From: Chitinophaga pendula
GTDB lineage: Bacteria; Bacteroidota; Bacteroidia; Chitinophagales; Chitinophagaceae
DNA length: 64,000 nucleotides
NCBI RefSeq assembly: GCF_020386615.1
Contig: NZ_CP077769.1
Location: forward strand, 1,674,001-1,738,000
Direction: 5' to 3'
The notes under the pieces are model-generated. The model ran no database searches and was not told the DNA's origin. It saw only the letters and a program-made list of their open reading frames with translations. Position 1 is the stretch's first letter, and each line of letters begins with the position of its first letter. Both the position numbers and the translations under genes were made by a program. Positions 18,751-27,864 of this stretch are shown here, in pieces.

Positions 18751-20019
18751 TTATAGGTGATAGTTGTTACCATAGATGATTCCCTTCACTCTTCCTTTTA
18801 GTGACGCGCCAATATACGCTGAATTTTTCGACCGGGATGCAATGTCAGCCACACGGAATTCCCATTCCTCATCAGGATGGAACACCGTCAGGTTAGCTGC
18901 CGCTCCTTCTTCTATGGCCGGTATAGGGATGTTAAAGATATTACGGGGTTGTATAGTCAGCATAGTAATGAGCTGCTCCAGCGATACGGCAGGCAGATGT
19001 TTGCGCAATACACCAAATGCACTCTCCAGACCTATCATACCATTTTTAGCATATTCGAACTCCACTTGTTTGGCATCCCACTCCTGCGGCAGGTGATGGG
19101 TCGCAAAACAATCGATCACCCCTTCCTTAACCGCCGCCTGCAACGCTTCCACATCTTCAGCAGTACGCAAAGGGGGATTCACCTTCAGGTGCGTATCGTA
19201 ATTGTACAGGTGAGCATCCGTCAACGACAGGTGATAAGGCGTCACAGAACACGTCACCTTGATCCCTTCGCCTTTGGCTCGTTTGATCAGTGCAACAGAC
19301 TGGCGCGTACTGATACCGGTAAAGTGTATCCGTGAATCTGTATAACGCGCTAATTCCAAGTCCCGTTGAATGATCAGCTCTTCCGCCAGCGCTGGCTTGC
19401 CGGGCATACCCAACTGCGTGGAAAATACGCCCTCATGCATCAGGCCATGAGCAGAAATACTCTGGTCATCCGGCACCTGTATGATAATACCATCAAACGC
19501 TTTCACATATTGTAACGCCTTCAGCATAATGCCGGGCGACTGTATCGGTTTCGTTCCGTCAGAGAATGCCACAGCGCCGGCTTCCTGCATTTCATACATC
19601 TCCGCTAGCGAAGTACCCTCCGTTTGTTTGGTAGCAGCACCGATCGGTAACACCTTTACCGGTCCCTGCTGAGATTTACTTAATATATAGGCTACCTGTG
19701 GTTTGGTAGAGATCGCAGGCTGTGTATTCGGCATCGCCATCACAGTCGTATAACCACCCTTTGCCGCCGCCGCCATCCCGCTGATCAGATCCTCCTTGTG
19801 TTCCTGCCCGGGATCACAGAAATGGGCAAATACATCCATCCAGCCGGTAGACACATGCAGCTGTTCGCCAGACACTACCTGCGCGCCATCCGCACTGATA
19901 TCCTGCCCGATCCGCCGAATGATACCGTCTTTTATCAATATGTCCTGTTGTTGCCCGTGAAATTTGGAGGCAGGTGCTACGATCTGAACTTTCTTGAGTA
20001 ATATATGCATGCTTTTCAA
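18751..20019 (-). CDS. Dihydroorotase homologue, probably catalytically impaired
   Basis: A 422-residue amidohydrolase of the dihydroorotase type. Family landmarks are present (TTVMAMPNTQPAIST; GMIGLESAFG), but the zinc motif usually DxHxHxRDPG reads DVFAHFCDPG, so the first His is Phe and the substrate-binding Arg is Cys. The catalytic Asp of the ATDHAPH motif is His (FATHHLPQEW). Inactive PyrC-like proteins elsewhere serve as structural partners of aspartate carbamoyltransferase; a similar role is possible. It is the first gene of the minus-strand glycan operon. The start could also be Met4. Confidence 0.8.
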   Translation of the reverse strand: MKSMHILLKKVQIVAPASKFHGQQQDILIKDGIIRRIGQDISADGAQVVSGEQLHVSTGWMDVFAHFCDPGQEHKEDLISGMAAAAKGGYTTVMAMPNTQPAISTKPQVAYILSKSQQGPVKVLPIGAATKQTEGTSLAEMYEMQEAGAVAFSDGTKPIQSPGIMLKALQYVKAFDGIIIQVPDDQSISAHGLMHEGVFSTQLGMPGKPALAEELIIQRDLELARYTDSRIHFTGISTRQSVALIKRAKGEGIKVTCSVTPYHLSLTDAHLYNYDTHLKVNPPLRTAEDVEALQAAVKEGVIDCFATHHLPQEWDAKQVEFEYAKNGMIGLESAFGVLRKHLPAVSLEQLITMLTIQPRNIFNIPIPAIEEGAAANLTVFHPDEEWEFRVADIASRSKNSAYIGASLKGRVKGIIYGNNYHL

Positions 20020-20068
20020 TCTATAAGTCGCTGTCCTTTGAAGGGAAACATTCCCGTATAATACCGGG

Positions 20069-20076
20069 CAAAAGTA
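20069..20076 (-). promoter_or_regulatory. Candidate -7 box of the dihydroorotase/glycan operon
   Basis: On the minus strand this reads TACTTTTG, a match to TAnnTTTG, 50 bases upstream of the ATG at 20019. No TTG element at the usual distance. Confidence 0.45.
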
Positions 20077-20370
20077 ACATAAAACTGTTAATCAGCTACT
20101 TTTGTATGGATGAAATACTGCCATTCTGACTGCCGTTGCCGGTACCTCCTCACATAGCGCTATCCCGCCTGGGTCTCTCGGAGGCGAGATCATCATATGC
20201 ACTGGCTACTATAAATACAATTGAAATACAACTGACGGCTATGCTGTAAAACTAAATATAATATTAGGTTTTTACAACCTTAGTCCAAACGGCCAACAAA
20301 GTGATAAATAATCAACTGGAACTATTTTTAAAAAGAAGTAGGAATTTTTTTTATAATTGAAAATAATAAT

Positions 20371-20378
20371 TACTTTTG
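20371..20378 (+). promoter_or_regulatory. Candidate -7 box of the tRNA-Pro gene
   Basis: TACTTTTG matches TAnnTTTG, lies in a very AT-rich stretch and is 64 bases before the tRNA. Confidence 0.5.
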
Positions 20379-20442
20379 CATCCCGTCGTTGAAAAACGGG
20401 TGCTACAATGTCCTCACCGGGGATATTGCCAAGAAAAAAGTT

Positions 20443-20519
20443 CGGGACGTAGCGCAGCCCGGTAGCGCACTTGCATGGGGTGCAAGGGGTCGCTAGTTCG
20501 AATCTAGTCGTCCCGACCA
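20443..20519 (+). tRNA. tRNA-Pro (anticodon GGG)
   Basis: A complete cloverleaf: acceptor CGGGACG/CGTCCCG, D-arm GCGC/GCGC, anticodon stem CTTGC/GCAAG with loop ATGGGGT (GGG at positions 34-36), and T-arm CTAG-TTCGAAT-CTAG. The 3' ACCA (20516-20519) is encoded. It reads CCC/CCU codons. It marks the change from the core operon to the AT-rich accessory region and could be an integration site, though no second att copy or integrase is visible. Confidence 0.95.
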
Positions 20520-20535
20520 TTTTACCTTCTTTTTT

Positions 20536-20562
20536 CAAGACCCGCTCTGGTAGAGGGTCTTG
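20536..20562 (+). terminator. Terminator after tRNA-Pro
   Basis: CAAGACCC (20536-20543) pairs with GGGTCTTG (20555-20562), followed by TTATTTTAA. It lies 17 bases after the tRNA. Confidence 0.6.
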
Positions 20563-20775
20563 TTATTTTAAGGCTTTCATTGTCTATGTTGAAGGTGTGC
20601 TATCAAGTTATTTTCGCGGAACTGAATAAAATGTTGCCCGGTTCATAACTATCCACAAGAAAGCGCTTATTCAAAAAAGTAAGAAAAACTCTTATTGACC
20701 TTCGTCGGATTGCCTGCCTTCGTAGTAACTTCATCTTGTTTGTCTATAAATTCGTTTCAAATAGAAGAATGTCAA

Positions 20776-20985
20776 TTAGCTTTGTGGATTTTGGATAAGC
20801 AATAAAATGAGAAAAGATCGGATTCCCATTTTCAAAAAAACATTTTCATCTTCGTCATACATAGCATTATTATTTGTCAATCCTATTTCGAGTCCTGCAT
20901 TTTCAGAAATTATATAATCGCTGTTCAAAATGTTGTATCGTAAATGTATTTGTGGAGAAAGCTTGGAATAATCAAACAGGTGTAA
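20776..20985 (-). pseudogene. Decayed 3' end of an unknown gene
   Basis: On the minus strand an open stretch of about 70 codons ends at a TAA (20776-20778) with protein-like composition (e.g. LRYNILNSDYIISENAGLEI, then GLTNNNAMYDEDENVFL). No start codon fits and upstream frames are interrupted, so this would be a remnant. It may also be chance. Confidence 0.25.
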
Positions 20986-21228
20986 TGATCCTTAAACCCT
21001 TCCGTCTGAAATAGTGTATGAATCCGCTGATGCACGTATCGTACTATCCCTGCTCCATAGATATAATTCACTAGAGAAATATTGCCGGGCTAATGTCCAA
21101 TTTGCAGCAGGCATGCTCAATAGCTACTGTTTCTGATTGTTGGTAACAAAACCGTGCGTGAATATACCCTTTATGGACATACCACATCTCCGGGTGACTA
21201 AACGCTCTTTCTAATAAATTTCCTTAAA

Positions 21229-24200
21229 TTGCTAAAGTCCAAACCCCAAAACTTATCAGCCCAATTTACTGTATTGGAAAAGCAAAAAAACATACTGTCT
21301 TTTTGGAAAGACATTGAAATATTCAGCATGCCGGATGTTCCCCGCGAAGCAAAAGTGCTTAACTTCAACAAGTCTCTTCCATGGGAGTTGAATTATGAAT
21401 TACAGGAAAGCAGTACATTAAGGCACTATGTTTTCTTGGGAAAACATAGTAAGGAGCAAATAGTTAAATTAATTGAGGATCAGGTAGGGGATGAACCAGA
21501 TGATGACTTTAGAGAAAAACCAGGCGGTGATACGTGCATGGCTGTACTGGTCCTGGATGAACAAGGATGCTTGGTGTCGGAAAATCCGTATTTGCAGGCA
21601 TCATATATACATGGGCTGAAATGCCTGCAAGATGAAGTGAGTTTGTCAACGCTCAACGATCGTTTATCAGCTGCACAGTTAGGGTTTGCTGAACGTCATC
21701 CCATTAACCCTGACGCAGAAGATGTAGAAGAGAGGCTGTCGCCTGTAATAACAATTGCACATTTAAAGAAGGAAATAGAAATCCTGAATAAGCTAGGTAT
21801 AAAAGGCATGCGTTGTGAAGAACAGGTTTATGTACAATCCGTCCGAGTATCCAAGCGTGCAAAAAATGATATTCCTTTTTTAAATAGCTTTTACCTGGAC
21901 GACTTTCAACAATTACTTAATACGCAAACATCCTTTGGTGAGGGACTCAATCAGTTGCTAAGATTGGAAGTAAATGAAAATCTCAAAGTCGATTTTATAA
22001 ATGATGAAAAGGCTGTATTCGAGGCTTTAGATCCTGGGAAACTTACCGCTGGCAAATGGCCATCTAATCCTTTATTTGGCCTGTATACCGCCCAGCTCGG
22101 CGCAGTAAGTTCTTGTTTTTCCGAACTGACAGATAGCGGTATTTTGGGCATTAACGGCCCACCAGGTACCGGAAAGACGACGCTTTTATCTGATGTCGTG
22201 GCCGAAATAATAGTATTACGTGCGCAAAAAATTATGCAAATCGGTGTAACAGGTTTGTTTAGCAAAGGAACCAAACTGGAAATGGATGATAGATTCGCTT
22301 ATTATTTTATCACAACAAGTAAGGTTTTTGACGATGTCGGAATTGTTGTGGCGAGTAACAATAATTCAGCTGTAGAAAATATTTCTAAGGAATTGCCTGA
22401 TGAACGTAAAATTGACAGGGACACCTTTGCAGATGCCGGCTATTTCACAGATAGCTCGCAACAGCTCATTGACGGTAAAAGTTGGGGCGCATTAGCTGTT
22501 GCATTGGGAAATGCCGATAACCGGACCAATTTCAAGAGTAAGTTTTGGTACAGAAACGAGAAGACCTCCGGTTTTCAGGAATACCTCAAATCAATATATA
22601 GCAATACAGAAGGCGAAGACCGAAAACAAATATACCAGGATTTATTTGATACTGCAAAGGCAGAACTGCAGGTATTATTGAAATCGTTTGATGATTTTAA
22701 AACGGCCGCTTCGAATTTTTATCAGCTGATCCCAGCCTATTTTGAAGATCGGGAACTGATAACCGGGACCGAAGACAAAATGCAGACAGTGATCGAACGT
22801 CTCCAAATTATACGCACGGATATACGGAATCTTCTTCAAAAAATGTCGGTGATAGACTCAGATATTTCTCAGATACAGCATCGTATCCAGCTACATCAGT
22901 CTGCGAAACCCCGCTTCTTCTTCTTTAAAAAACTGTTTAATACCGCCGGCTTTAAAAAATGGAATGCTATTTTTCTTGCTTTACTGGTAGAATACAATAA
23001 CTCGTCAGATGAACGAGCCGTACTCCGAAAGAAACAGGATGCGCTGGAAACGGAGATTGATAACAGGGAAAAGAAGAAAAGGCATTTGCAACAGCAATTA
23101 GCAATAATTGGTCAGCGTATCAATAAGTATAATGAAACACGGAGAAGCCTTCATGAGCTTTATGGTATTGATTATAACAATATTCCGGATGACCATTTAT
23201 TAGAAGCCTTAAAGCATGATACGAAAAAATTTCATAAAAGCAACCCGTGGTCATCTGTCTGTATCAATAAACTAAGGAGTGAAATATTTTTAAAAAGTCT
23301 GAAATTACATGAATATGCCATTTTGTGCAATGCGAAACAGTTTAGGAACAATATCAGTTTGTTGATCGACTTAATGGATGGCAAGGCTGAGGTTAGTGAT
23401 AATATTGCATTAAGCTTATGGCAATCATTTTTCTTTTGTATTCCTGTTGTTTCGACAACCCTTGCATCTGTTAGTCGCCTGTTCCGTAACCTTGGAAAAG
23501 AAAGTATCGGATGGGTATTGCTCGATGAAGCAGGTCAGGCAACTCCGCAGTCTACAGCTGGCATTATTTACAGAGCGAAAAGAACGATCATAATTGGCGA
23601 TCCTTTACAGATAGAACCAGTAGTCACTATCCCTGGTACACTTATAAAAATATTGAACGCTGCTTACAAAAATGATTTGTTATGGTCGCCATTGAGAAGC
23701 TCAGCGCAAACATTGGCTGACCGGGTCACAACTATTGGTAGCTGGATGATGCAAGGAGATGGTGAGCAGATATGGACCGGGTTCCCATTACGTACACATC
23801 GGCGGTGTAACAATCCGATGTTTGACATCTCTAATGAAATTGCCTACGGTGGTCAAATGGTAAAGGCCATCGATGATGTACCTTTTAACTGCGTACTCGG
23901 TAATTCTCAATGGTTTGACATAACCGGGTTTACCATTGAAAAGAAGCATATAGTAAAAGAGGAAATTGACTTACTTAAAGAAAAGATCCAGCTGCTGGAA
24001 GAATCGAGTAAAAGTATATTTGTTATATCGCCCTTTAAGACCGTTGCCCACGCCTGCAAAGAGACAATGTACAGAATCAACCCTAATGTACAATGCGGAA
24101 CAATTCACACCTTCCAAGGTAAGGAAGCTGACATCGTTTTTTTAGTGTTGGGCAGTGATCCAGGAAGGAATGGGGCAAGAGCCTGGGCATCAAAAACGCC

Positions 24201-24315
24201 TAATATGCTTAATGTAGCATTAACTCGTGCCAGAAGGAGGCTTTTTGTCATCGGCAGTAAAAAGCACTGGAAGCCGCATGCATATTTTAACGTGCTTTGC
24301 AGCAGGCTATCCTGA
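21229..24315 (+). CDS. Large superfamily 1 helicase-like ATPase
   Basis: A 1028-residue protein of the DNA2/NAM7/UPF1-like AAA_11/AAA_12 type. Walker A GINGPPGTGKTTLLSD is at about residues 306-321, Walker B WVLLDEAGQATPQ at about 762, an Arg-rich motif FPLRTHRRCNNPMF at about 860, GTIHTFQGKEADIVFL at about 960 and NVALTRARRRLFVIGS at about 1000. About 440 residues with heptad-like coiled coil (about 520-640) separate Walker A and B. It should unwind or translocate on nucleic acid. TTG 21229 is the earliest start; the N-terminal ILSFWKDIEIFSMP segment matches the usual start of such proteins. AT-rich, unlike the core genes; a defence role is possible but not shown. Confidence 0.8.
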   Translation: MLKSKPQNLSAQFTVLEKQKNILSFWKDIEIFSMPDVPREAKVLNFNKSLPWELNYELQESSTLRHYVFLGKHSKEQIVKLIEDQVGDEPDDDFREKPGGDTCMAVLVLDEQGCLVSENPYLQASYIHGLKCLQDEVSLSTLNDRLSAAQLGFAERHPINPDAEDVEERLSPVITIAHLKKEIEILNKLGIKGMRCEEQVYVQSVRVSKRAKNDIPFLNSFYLDDFQQLLNTQTSFGEGLNQLLRLEVNENLKVDFINDEKAVFEALDPGKLTAGKWPSNPLFGLYTAQLGAVSSCFSELTDSGILGINGPPGTGKTTLLSDVVAEIIVLRAQKIMQIGVTGLFSKGTKLEMDDRFAYYFITTSKVFDDVGIVVASNNNSAVENISKELPDERKIDRDTFADAGYFTDSSQQLIDGKSWGALAVALGNADNRTNFKSKFWYRNEKTSGFQEYLKSIYSNTEGEDRKQIYQDLFDTAKAELQVLLKSFDDFKTAASNFYQLIPAYFEDRELITGTEDKMQTVIERLQIIRTDIRNLLQKMSVIDSDISQIQHRIQLHQSAKPRFFFFKKLFNTAGFKKWNAIFLALLVEYNNSSDERAVLRKKQDALETEIDNREKKKRHLQQQLAIIGQRINKYNETRRSLHELYGIDYNNIPDDHLLEALKHDTKKFHKSNPWSSVCINKLRSEIFLKSLKLHEYAILCNAKQFRNNISLLIDLMDGKAEVSDNIALSLWQSFFFCIPVVSTTLASVSRLFRNLGKESIGWVLLDEAGQATPQSTAGIIYRAKRTIIIGDPLQIEPVVTIPGTLIKILNAAYKNDLLWSPLRSSAQTLADRVTTIGSWMMQGDGEQIWTGFPLRTHRRCNNPMFDISNEIAYGGQMVKAIDDVPFNCVLGNSQWFDITGFTIEKKHIVKEEIDLLKEKIQLLEESSKSIFVISPFKTVAHACKETMYRINPNVQCGTIHTFQGKEADIVFLVLGSDPGRNGARAWASKTPNMLNVALTRARRRLFVIGSKKHWKPHAYFNVLCSRLS

Positions 24316-24326
24316 GCTTAACGATC

Positions 24327-24357
24327 TGAAAAGCCTGACGTAGTGTAGCGCTTTTCA
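24327..24357 (+). terminator. Possible terminator after the helicase gene
   Basis: TGAAAAGC (24327-24334) pairs with GCTTTTCA (24350-24357) over a 15-base loop, just after the stop at 24315. Confidence 0.35.
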
Positions 24358-24407
24358 ATACCGTGTCAAGACAGCCTTTTATTTTTAAAGGCATTCTGAT
24401 AGCAAGC

Positions 24408-24977
24408 TTATTTTTTCAGTGATCCCAGGTGTTTGTAAGTATTGATGAGCAAGCCAGTGGGGGTGGCTTTTGAGTCAACAAAGGTAAGTTCCCGGGCGTC
24501 AATACTGTGTGATATCAGGCGTTTACCACGGCCAAGCAAAACAGGATAGGTGATAAGTATCACCTCATCAGCCAGCCCCTGATCAAGTAATAAGGAGGTT
24601 AGGGTCGAACTCCCCACGACGATTATGTCGGGACCATCTGTAGATTTGATATCATGGATTGCCGCAGCAATGTCTCCACTTAAACCTTTTACAGGCCCCC
24701 ATTCCAGGCTGTCTGGCCGGTGTGTGACTATGTATTTCGTGGCTGTGTTGATGGCATTGGCCATCGGAAAATCTCCGGCAGTAGGCCAATACTTGCTGAA
24801 TATATCGTAGGTATTACGGCCCAGCAGTATGTCGAAGTTAGGGCCATATGCTTCAAAAAGCATGGCTGCTCCCGCAGGACTGCGATAAGGTGTCGTCCAT
24901 GCACCATAGATATAGTCTGCGTCGTGCTCGATCACACCGTCGAGTGAAATATGTTCGAAAATTCTGATCCTTCTCAT
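24408..24977 (-). CDS. RibD C-terminal/dihydrofolate reductase-type reductase
   Basis: A 189-residue NADPH-dependent reductase domain. It begins IRIFEHISLDGVIEHDADY, has LLGRNTYDIFSKYWP, IIVVGSSTLTSLLLDQGLAD and the C-terminal LLGRGKRL. The family is used in riboflavin synthesis but most stand-alone members, this one included, have unknown substrates. A second intact member lies at 27339 and a decayed one at 31871. Confidence 0.85.
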   Translation of the reverse strand: MRRIRIFEHISLDGVIEHDADYIYGAWTTPYRSPAGAAMLFEAYGPNFDILLGRNTYDIFSKYWPTAGDFPMANAINTATKYIVTHRPDSLEWGPVKGLSGDIAAAIHDIKSTDGPDIIVVGSSTLTSLLLDQGLADEVILITYPVLLGRGKRLISHSIDARELTFVDSKATPTGLLINTYKHLGSLKK

Positions 24978-25275
24978 GTTGTTTGATTTATCTGTTATCC
25001 AAAGTTAATACCGATAAAGTACGCACAGGAGGTGTAATTCCGACATTAAGCGGGTGTTTTCAGCCACGAGTATTTGTGTGTCTACTGCTGCTCCTGGAAG
25101 GCGTTTAAACAGTCATTTGCATTTGTGGAATGCCTATAAGTACGGTTTTGTCAAACGCGTATTTATACGGGATATTATAAAAAAGGAAAGTCAGAAATTG
25201 TACAGGATACTTCGAATTATTGCACCACTCAAGACGAACTTACCAATTTATTCATTAACCTCAAACCATCTTTCT

Positions 25276-26226
25276 ATGGAAACTAAAGTAAAGCCTGCAG
25301 CAATTTCCCTATCTGACGCTATTAAGTATGCCAAATTAGTAGACCTGGCGGACATTATTTACAAACAGGCTGTAAAGAATAACGATACCGCTACACAACA
25401 AAATCCTTCTTTAAAGGCGTACGCAAATATATGTAATGATAACACCTACCAGCTATTGGTAGATAAAAACTTCTTGACAAACTACCAGGTATTGTATCAT
25501 GTACAGATGATAGAGAACAGGACACCGGTCTATTTTGGTTTTATAGCACAGGATAACGACTCAAAGGAATATGTAATGGCCATCCGTGGTACAGAAAGTG
25601 CTTTTGAAGATATCGCGGATAACTATTTCGTTCCGACTCCTTTCAAGGAATTCAGTAGTGATCCTTCTGTCCCTTCCGGATTTTACAATCTTTACGAAGC
25701 AGGCCGCCTGGTATCGCCGTCCGGATCAGTCAACAAGATAACTCCTGTTTCATTACCTACAGTGGCAGCTAATCCGGTGGCGCTTATGAAAGATGCGGCA
25801 AAGGTGCGGACGGTACTCACAGGTCATAGTCTGGGCGCCACATTGGTCACTTATTATGCGGCTGCTGTGACAGTTGGTCAGGGTAAAGATTTAAATCTTT
25901 GCCTGTATACTTATGCGTCTCCGATGACCGGCGATAGCACCTTTACTGATGCGGTCAACAAGGGAGTAGCTGAAAGTTATCGAGTATACAACAAGCCGGA
26001 TGTTGTTCCAACGCTTCCAATTTGGATCGGGAGCAATGGTGGAAATATCTATACGCAGATAGCCCAGGGCTTTCCCATCGATTCGACAAATAATAAGAAT
26101 GTGAGTACTGCTTTCGGGTGCGCACATCAGCTCCCGGTTTATCAGTATCTATTAGAGAAACTCAACGGAAATGATAATCCTAACATTATAAATGCCGCAG
26201 GTGGTAGTTGCAGGCGCAAAGGCTGA
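25276..26226 (+). CDS. Lipase class 3 family protein
   Basis: A 316-residue alpha/beta hydrolase. The nucleophile elbow is TGHSLGATLVTYYAA (Ser about 184), followed by YTYASPMTGDSTF (typical YTFGxPRVG-like segment) and a late His in AFGCAHQLPVY. An oxyanion-type MAIRGTESAFED segment precedes it. It likely cleaves acyl esters. ATG 25276 is preferred; the frame extends upstream to a GTG at 25054 with no family resemblance. No signal peptide is apparent. It is convergent with the cysteine-rich peptide gene. Confidence 0.8.
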   Translation: METKVKPAAISLSDAIKYAKLVDLADIIYKQAVKNNDTATQQNPSLKAYANICNDNTYQLLVDKNFLTNYQVLYHVQMIENRTPVYFGFIAQDNDSKEYVMAIRGTESAFEDIADNYFVPTPFKEFSSDPSVPSGFYNLYEAGRLVSPSGSVNKITPVSLPTVAANPVALMKDAAKVRTVLTGHSLGATLVTYYAAAVTVGQGKDLNLCLYTYASPMTGDSTFTDAVNKGVAESYRVYNKPDVVPTLPIWIGSNGGNIYTQIAQGFPIDSTNNKNVSTAFGCAHQLPVYQYLLEKLNGNDNPNIINAAGGSCRRKG

Positions 26227-26396
26227 TAAAAATATGCGGGTGGCTGGATCATACTAAATCCGGCCACCGGTATTTACAGTTAATGCATCCCCATGAGAGA
26301 GAGAGATGGCATACTATTCAGTACATTGCCACAGATGAAAAGGCTAAAAAACAGATTAGTGAGAAAGTTAAATACTAAGGTTGCCATATCCCAGCT

Positions 26397-26431
26397 AGAG
26401 AAAAGCCAGGATATTATCCTGGCTTTTCTCT
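26397..26431. terminator. Strong bidirectional terminator
   Basis: AGAGAAAAGCCAGGATA (26397-26413) and TATCCTGGCTTTTCTCT (26415-26431) form a perfect hairpin. It lies between the lipase gene and the convergent small peptide gene, ending 8 bases from the latter's stop. Confidence 0.8.
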
Positions 26432-26439
26432 TTGACTAG

Positions 26440-26616
26440 CTATAGGTAATTGCAAGCCACTCCATCGCAATAACAACCAACAGGGCATATCCTTGGCGAA
26501 TCAGAACAGCCATACCGGCAATCGGTAACTCCCTTGCGAGTACCTGCGCCTGTAATTTTTTTTAAATCAGCACGGTCAATGACAGTGAATTTTTTTAAAC
26601 TTTTCATACGTTTCAT
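26440..26616 (-). CDS. Cysteine-rich RiPP/bacteriocin-like precursor peptide
   Basis: A 58-residue frame starting MKRMKSLKKFTVIDRADLKK (a second Met at 26607 is possible). The N-terminal half looks like the leader peptides of Bacteroidota bacteriocin-like precursors: a basic start, then DLKKITGAG in place of the double-glycine LKKITGG. The C-terminal 28 residues carry six cysteines (TDCRYGCSDSPRICPVG, then CYCDGVACNYL), suited to disulfides or thioether modification. The frame ends beside a strong hairpin terminator, which supports a real transcript. No maturation or export gene is seen nearby. Confidence 0.6.
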   Translation of the reverse strand: MKRMKSLKKFTVIDRADLKKITGAGTRKGVTDCRYGCSDSPRICPVGCYCDGVACNYL

Positions 26617-26788
26617 TTAGGGGTAAAGAAATCAGCAAGATCTAATCATAAAAGCTATGCCATATTCATATCATAATATCATGTTCAACCAATATAAAGG
26701 AAGTACCTGAATGTAAATTGCAACGTGTATGACATACACTAGAGATGATGCTATTACCTATAAAATATGGCTTCCTGTAATAATAAAA

Positions 26789-27199
26789 CTAACCAATTTC
26801 TTGGTTGGCAACTTTAAGAGGTTGTCCTTCTGTAGGAATGGAAATCTCTTTCCCGTCTGCATACATTTTTCCCCATTTACACAAGCTGTCCAGAATCGGA
26901 ACAAGGTCAATGCCCTTATTGGTTAAAATATATTTTATACCTGCTGGTACCGTGTTCGGTATTTCCCTTTTTACAAGTATAGCATGACGTTCCAATTCCT
27001 TCAACTGCCTGGCCAAAACAGTTTCAGATATATTAGGCAATTTTTGCTGCAACAGGTGGAACCGATCATTTCCTTGGGAGATGTAATAAACTATTTGACC
27101 TTTCCAGCGGCCACTAATCATACTTATAGCCGAATTGCGTTCACACAGCTGGAATAAAGACTGTTCATTGGTATAATCTGTAGACTCTTTTTTTCTCAT
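26789..27199 (-). CDS. HxlR-family transcriptional regulator
   Basis: A 136-residue winged-helix regulator: CERNSAISMISGRWKGQIVY at the start of the DNA-binding domain, then LLQQKLPNISETVLARQLKE and a wing with VPAGIKYILTNKG. Cys29-type residue near the N-terminus is typical of redox- or thiol-responsive members. ATG 27199 (MRKKEST) is chosen over an upstream start. It is divergent from the reductase at 27339 with a near-palindrome between them, so it probably controls that gene and itself. Confidence 0.88.
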   Translation of the reverse strand: MRKKESTDYTNEQSLFQLCERNSAISMISGRWKGQIVYYISQGNDRFHLLQQKLPNISETVLARQLKELERHAILVKREIPNTVPAGIKYILTNKGIDLVPILDSLCKWGKMYADGKEISIPTEGQPLKVANQEIG

Positions 27200-27215
27200 G
27201 GTAAATACATTTATG

Positions 27216-27233
27216 ACTAACAATTTTGTCAGT
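27216..27233. promoter_or_regulatory. Candidate HxlR operator
   Basis: ACTAACAATTTTGTCAGT is an imperfect inverted repeat (7 of 9 positions), 17 bases upstream of the HxlR start in the divergent HxlR/reductase spacer. The ACTnAC...GTnAGT shape suits a winged-helix dimer. Confidence 0.45.
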
Positions 27234-27338
27234 TATTGTGCATAGCGAGAAATGTTCTCAATTTCGCTGACGGTTTATCTCCTAATATACAAGATGTTTA
27301 AGAAAACCAACCTAATTTACTAACTATTAAAAAGTAAG

Positions 27339-27857
27339 ATGAAAACTAGCATTTATATTGCAATGTCTGCGAACGGATTTATTTCAAATGCCAGAAATGT
27401 GCCAGATTGGCTTTCGCCTGAGTATGGTCAGGGTATGTATGGTATTTGTCAAAAGTTCAAAGCTGTCATCATGGGTAAAACAACATATGATATTATCGCA
27501 CCTGATCACTTACCACTAAAAGAGGAGGGCACAACGATAGTCTTAACTACACATGAAGATGAAACGTCTGCAAACCCAACAGTACATTTCTCTAAAGCTA
27601 GTCCGGCCGAAGTTATACAACGCCTGGTGGGCGAAGGTTATGAGCAGGCGGTGATTATTGGTGGAACAATGACCATAAGCCAATTCATGAAAGCCGGGTT
27701 AGTCGATGACGTATATTTTGTCATAGAACCCGTATTGTTTGATGGTGGACTGCCGCTATTAAAAAACCTAACGAGCGAGTTAAAACTTAATTTACTGAAT
27801 GTCTTGAAGTTGAACGACAATACAGTTCAACTTCATTACCAGGTACAGAAAAGTTAA
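27339..27857 (+). CDS. RibD C-terminal/dihydrofolate reductase-type reductase
   Basis: A 172-residue reductase domain: KTSIYIAMSANGFISNARNV at the start, VIMGKTTYDIIAP, and the nucleotide-binding AVIIGGTMTISQFMKAGLVD, then VIEPVLFDGGLPL. The substrate is not known. It is divergent from the HxlR regulator and followed 7 bases later by the small monooxygenase gene, so the two are probably one HxlR-controlled operon. Confidence 0.85.
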   Translation: MKTSIYIAMSANGFISNARNVPDWLSPEYGQGMYGICQKFKAVIMGKTTYDIIAPDHLPLKEEGTTIVLTTHEDETSANPTVHFSKASPAEVIQRLVGEGYEQAVIIGGTMTISQFMKAGLVDDVYFVIEPVLFDGGLPLLKNLTSELKLNLLNVLKLNDNTVQLHYQVQKS

Positions 27858-27864
27858 ACTAAGT

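Larger units (their letters stand above)
20020..20442. other. Intergenic region between pyrC homologue and tRNA-Pro
   Basis: No gene is seen. It carries the two promoter boxes listed separately. A reading frame that crosses the tRNA in antisense is spurious. Confidence 0.5.

Noticed and set aside
20272..20538. 88-codon minus-strand ORF beginning MKKEGKMVGTTRFELATPCT
   Set aside because: It is the antisense of tRNA-Pro and its flanks; the ...TTRFELATPCTP... string is a well-known false translation across tRNA genes.
26283..26378. 31-codon plus-strand ORF after the lipase (MHPHERERWHTIQYIATDEK)
   Set aside because: Very short, low complexity at the start (GAGAGA run) and no supporting signal.
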